A program made the translations under genes and the position numbers. DNA of 64,000 bases, from positions 75,646 to 139,645 of the forward strand of contig CAYRGN010000003.1 of NCBI GenBank assembly GCA_964423865.1, written 5' to 3'. The notes under the pieces were generated by a model. The model searched no databases, had not been told where the DNA came from, and saw only the letters and a list, made by a program, of their open reading frames with translations. Shown in pieces: positions 61,451 to 64,000 of the stretch. This DNA comes from Leadbetterella sp964423865 (GTDB lineage: Bacteria; Bacteroidota; Bacteroidia; Cytophagales; Spirosomataceae). Positions within the stretch are counted from its first letter, which is position 1; every line of letters begins with the position of its first letter.

Positions 61451-61901
61451 ATGCGCAAACTGATTTGTTTTCTCCTTTTAACTCCTGGGTTTACCCATGC
61501 TCAAAACCTTATCCGTTATGTAGATCCCTTCATTGGTACCGCCAAAATGGGCCATACCTTTCCGGATGATCCTGAACCACCAGTACGATAACGGAGCCGA
61601 CGGCCTGCGGGGAAACGACGACTGCGGCCAGATGAGCGCCTGGTACCTGTTTAGCAGCCTCGGGTTCTATCCTGTATCACCGAGTTCGGATGAATACTGG
61701 ATCGGCAGCCCGCTGGTGCATGAAGCCCTTATCAACCTGGAAAACGGGAAAATATTTATGGTGGAAAGCGTCAATCTGGGCGAGAAGAATGTCTATGTTC
61801 AAAAGATACTATTGAACGGAAAGCCCTTAAGCGGGCTCCGCCTGAAGCATTCGGATATTGTGAAGGGAGGTGAAATGCAGTTCTTTATAACGGATAAGTG
61901 A
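61451..61901 (+). pseudogene. GH92 alpha-mannosidase-like gene with large internal deletion
   Basis: The 5' part encodes a signal peptide and the GH92 start (MRKLICFLLLTPGFTHAQ, then RYVDPFIGTAKMGHTFP). Around 61560-61580 it jumps, in another frame, to the C-terminal block (YDNGADGLRGNDDCGQMSAW, YLFSSLGFYPVSP, YWIGSPLVHEA). The catalytic-site region DDCGQMSAWY is kept but about 600 codons of the usual roughly 750 are missing. No full-length enzyme can be made. Confidence 0.9.
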
Positions 61902-62056
61902 GTTTTCTTGCTTACGGATAAGTAGTTTCTTGCTTATAGATAACTTTTTAGGGGGTATTTGTTTTTGACTTGTTGTGTAATTATGTTTGTATAGCATACT
62001 GATCCGTATCAAATAAAACAAGTAAGAAATCTGTTGTTTAAATATAAGTAAGATGA

Positions 62057-62158
62057 AATAGCCATGAGCTATCAGCTATCAGAAAACCGGCACACCAACC
62101 GGCCTATGAATAAGCTGACTGCTGATAGCTGAAGGCTGAAAGCAAAAATTTTATACAC
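62057..62158 (+). repeat. Leader element copy 8
   Basis: AATAGCCATGAGCTATCAGC, TATCAGAAAACCGGCACACC, CTATGAATAAGCTGACTGCT and GATAGCTGAAGGCTGAAAGC are followed by AAAAATTTTATACAC and the hicB-like ATG. The GC-rich hairpin is deleted. The preceding stretch 61902-62056 is AT-rich with short direct repeats (TTTCTTGCTTA) and no gene. Confidence 0.85.
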
Positions 62159-62362
62159 ATGAAAAAATACAAAGTCATTATAAGTTGGAGCAAAGAAGAT
62201 AACGCCTTTATAGCCGAGGTGCCGGAACTGGCAGGCTGTATGGCCGATGGTCGCTCCTACGTAGAAGCGGTTCAGAATGTGGAGAAAGTAATGAAAGAAT
62301 GGGTTGAGACGGCCAGAAAACTGGGTAGGCCGGTTCCTGAAGAGGAGTGGGTGCCCGTTTAA
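62159..62362 (+). CDS. HicB-like antitoxin-type protein without HicA
   Basis: The 67-residue protein has the HicB partial RNase H fold: KVIISWSKEDNAFIAEVPEL, AGCMADGRSYVEAVQNVEKV and MKEWVETARKLGRPVP. It lacks a C-terminal DNA-binding domain, and no HicA-like toxin gene lies on either side. It may be a solitary HicB, the rest of a lost pair, or a stand-alone type II antitoxin-like protein. Its start codon is provided with a leader element. Confidence 0.88.
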   Translation: MKKYKVIISWSKEDNAFIAEVPELAGCMADGRSYVEAVQNVEKVMKEWVETARKLGRPVPEEEWVPV

Positions 62363-62455
62363 AATAGGTACAAAAAATAACGAAGCAATAATCTTAAAAA
62401 ATTCCAATAATCTCCCCGATACATATTAATTTTCCCTGATTTTAAAAATCTTCCG

Positions 62456-63724
62456 ATGAGAAAACTGCTTCTACTCGTTTTAAGCACGATGTATTTTCAG
62501 GGTTATAGCCAGGCAGATACGGTTCAGTACCGGATCAGCGGCCGGGAAAACGCCCCGGAGAATTTCCAGAAACCCTACGTGATCCTGATCTCTGCCGACG
62601 GCTTCCGGTATGATTATGCCCGGAAATATCAGGCTACTCATCTCCTGGAATTAGGGAAGAGCGGGGCGACCTCCAAAGGCATGATCCCTTCTTTCCCCTC
62701 CAATACCTTCCCGAATCACTATACGCTGGTGACCGGGATGTACCCTTCTACGCACGGACTGATCGATAACAGTTTTTACGATCCCCGCCGCGATGAGACG
62801 TATACCATGGGCAATAAGGCCATGGTGGCCGACAGCAGCTGGTACGGCGGGCTGCCGCTATGGGGTCTGGCGGAGAAAAACGGACTGGTGTCTGCCAGCC
62901 TGTTCTGGGTGTCTTCGGAAAGTAGAGTGGCCGGTATTTCCCCCTCGTACTACTACAAATACCACAGCGAGTTTTCGAACGACCGCAAGGTGGAAATTGT
63001 GAAAGAGTGGCTGCAACTGCCCGAGGAGGTACGTCCTCACCTGATTACCCTGTATTTTCCGGAGGTGGACAGCCAGGGGCACTATCACGGCCCGGACTCC
63101 AAAGAAACCGAAGCGGCCGTAGGGGAGATAGACCGCGTCATCGGAAAGCTGGTGGAAGAAGTAAACAAGCTGGGCATATCCGAAGTCAATTTTGTGTTCG
63201 TGTCAGATCACGGCATGCTCCTTTCTGACGTAGATCACCCCATCCCTATTCCGGAATTGGTGAATAACCGGCGTTTTGTGGTGATCAACAGTTATTCTCT
63301 TCTGCGTATCCACGCCCTGAATCCTGAACAGGTGAAACCCACCTTCAAACAGCTGAAAAAAGAGAGAAACAAGGCGTATAAAGTCTATTTGGCCAGGCAC
63401 TTTCCTAAAAGACTGCACTTCAATACCAATGCCGATGACCGGATAGGCGATATCCTCCTGGTACCCAAAGCGCCCGGCGTTTTCGGATCCAACCCGCCTT
63501 CCGCGCGCAAATACCCGGGAGCGCACGGCTATGATCCTAAAAAAGTACCGGAAATGAAAGCCACTTTTATGGCCTGGGGACCGGCCTTCAGGAAGGGGAA
63601 GAGCCTGGGGACCTTTGAAAATATCCATGTGTACCCCATGATAGCGAAGATCCTGGGACTGCCCGTGGAGCATCGGATCGACGGGAAAGAGAAAGTGCTG
63701 AGAAAAGTGCTGAAGAAGGAGTAG
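62456..63724 (+). CDS. Ectonucleotide pyrophosphatase/phosphodiesterase (NPP) family protein
   Basis: The 422-residue protein has a signal peptide (MRKLLLLVLSTMYFQGYSQ) and the alkaline phosphatase superfamily metal site: ILISADGFRYDY (Asp ligand), SFPSNTFPNHYTLVTGMYPS with the Thr nucleophile, YFPEVDSQGHYHGPDS and VFVSDHGM, with a final His in PGAHGYD. This is a normal bacterial NPP length. It should hydrolyse nucleotide or phosphodiester bonds in the periplasm. The stop codon lies in a GGAGTAGGGAGTATTGAGT repeat. Confidence 0.94.
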   Translation: MRKLLLLVLSTMYFQGYSQADTVQYRISGRENAPENFQKPYVILISADGFRYDYARKYQATHLLELGKSGATSKGMIPSFPSNTFPNHYTLVTGMYPSTHGLIDNSFYDPRRDETYTMGNKAMVADSSWYGGLPLWGLAEKNGLVSASLFWVSSESRVAGISPSYYYKYHSEFSNDRKVEIVKEWLQLPEEVRPHLITLYFPEVDSQGHYHGPDSKETEAAVGEIDRVIGKLVEEVNKLGISEVNFVFVSDHGMLLSDVDHPIPIPELVNNRRFVVINSYSLLRIHALNPEQVKPTFKQLKKERNKAYKVYLARHFPKRLHFNTNADDRIGDILLVPKAPGVFGSNPPSARKYPGAHGYDPKKVPEMKATFMAWGPAFRKGKSLGTFENIHVYPMIAKILGLPVEHRIDGKEKVLRKVLKKE

Positions 63725-63800
63725 GGAGTATTGAGTGGGGAGTATTGAGTATTGAGTGGGGAGTATTGAGTAGGGAGTATTGAGTAGGGAGTATTGAGTA
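63725..63800. repeat. GGGAGTATTGAGT minisatellite
   Basis: Imperfect tandem units of GGGAGTATTGAGTGGGGAGT and TAGGGAGTATTGAGTA begin at the stop codon of the NPP gene and run about 75 bp. A short inverted relative (ACTCCCTACTCCCTACC) lies beside the acyl-CoA ligase stop at about 59456. Confidence 0.85.
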
Positions 63801-64000
63801 TAGTTCCGAGTAGTGTCCTTCGTCAGGTCGGGCCGCGCAGGCTCAGGGTGACAGTAGCGATCGTTCGTGTCAGTTCGAGCACAAACAAGCATGATAATGC
63901 GAAGTTTGCGAGCGTAGCTCTCGAGAACCTAGTGGTGAGTAGTGAGTGCCCCTCAGAGCTTCGCTCGCAAACTTCGCACTCTCGTGCTTGTTTGTGCTCG
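63801..64000. repeat. Compound dispersed repeat at the right window edge
   Basis: AGTTCCGAGTAGTGTCCTTC, GCTCAGGGTGACAGTAGCGA, TCAGTTCGAGCACAAACAAG and GAGCGTAGCTCTCGAGAACC form an inverted relative of 58120-58256, followed by a second partial copy that runs out of the window. No gene is visible. Confidence 0.8.

Overview
The window is chromosomal DNA of a member of the Bacteroidota, most probably order Cytophagales (lineage inferred, species not assigned). The support is TonB-dependent receptors with carboxypeptidase-regulatory-like N-termini, DUF4249, DUF4625 and MG2-type partner proteins, a eukaryote-like isoleucyl-tRNA synthetase, a tRNA gene without encoded CCA, general absence of Shine-Dalgarno sequences, and several matches to the Bacteroidota promoter form TTG-N17-23-TAnnTTTG. 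No prophage, intact insertion sequence, rRNA operon or CRISPR array was seen.

Layout. 1-3 kb: a SMUG2-type DNA glycosylase (cut by the window edge), a diheme cytochrome lipoprotein and its usual partner, a parallel beta-helix lipoprotein. 3-8.3 kb: an orphan TonB receptor, an MFS transporter and an AAA/DUF4143 ATPase. 8.3-25.7 kb: housekeeping genes: tRNA-Asp with a truncated copy beside it, ileS, a YoeB-type toxin-antitoxin pair fused by overlap to waaA, a DUF2520 oxidoreductase, an orphan parA, a class A penicillin-binding protein, tsaD, tamB and dnaB. 25.8-35.3 kb: a secreted zinc metalloprotease and a four-gene outer-membrane operon (unknown secreted protein, STN-TonB receptor, DUF4249 lipoprotein, MG2/plug protein). 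35.5-39.4 kb: a probable metal-acquisition operon (TonB receptor, small Cys/His membrane protein, two DUF4625-like lipoproteins) behind a promoter overlapped by two TGCAA/TTGCA palindromes. 39.5-45.8 kb: argB, a hemolysin III-family membrane protein, an M28 peptidase, a 53-bp tandem repeat array, and metE under a cobalamin riboswitch. 46-56 kb: a two-component system, an AlbA/Schlafen-type regulator with a 21-bp minisatellite in its coding region, and a complete CzcCBA-like efflux system. 56-64 kb: a possible FMN TIM-barrel protein, a thioredoxin-like protein, yidD, an acyl-CoA ligase, a GH92 pseudogene, an orphan HicB and an NPP-family phosphodiesterase.

The most unusual aspect is the dispersed repeat content. 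One family (here called the leader element: AGCTATCAG-type repeats, often a GGGCGG-CCTT-CCGCC hairpin, and an A/T-rich right end such as ATTTTATACAC) occurs eight times directly against the start codon of an unrelated gene and always in that gene's orientation. Other families (GTCACCCTGAGCTTGTCGAAGGG-like, GTTCTCGACTACGCTCGAAC-like, ATTACGAATTAA-like) fill intergenic space, and several genes take their last codons and stop codon from such repeats. Decay is visible as a deleted GH92 gene, a phosphatase C-terminal remnant and a truncated tRNA copy.
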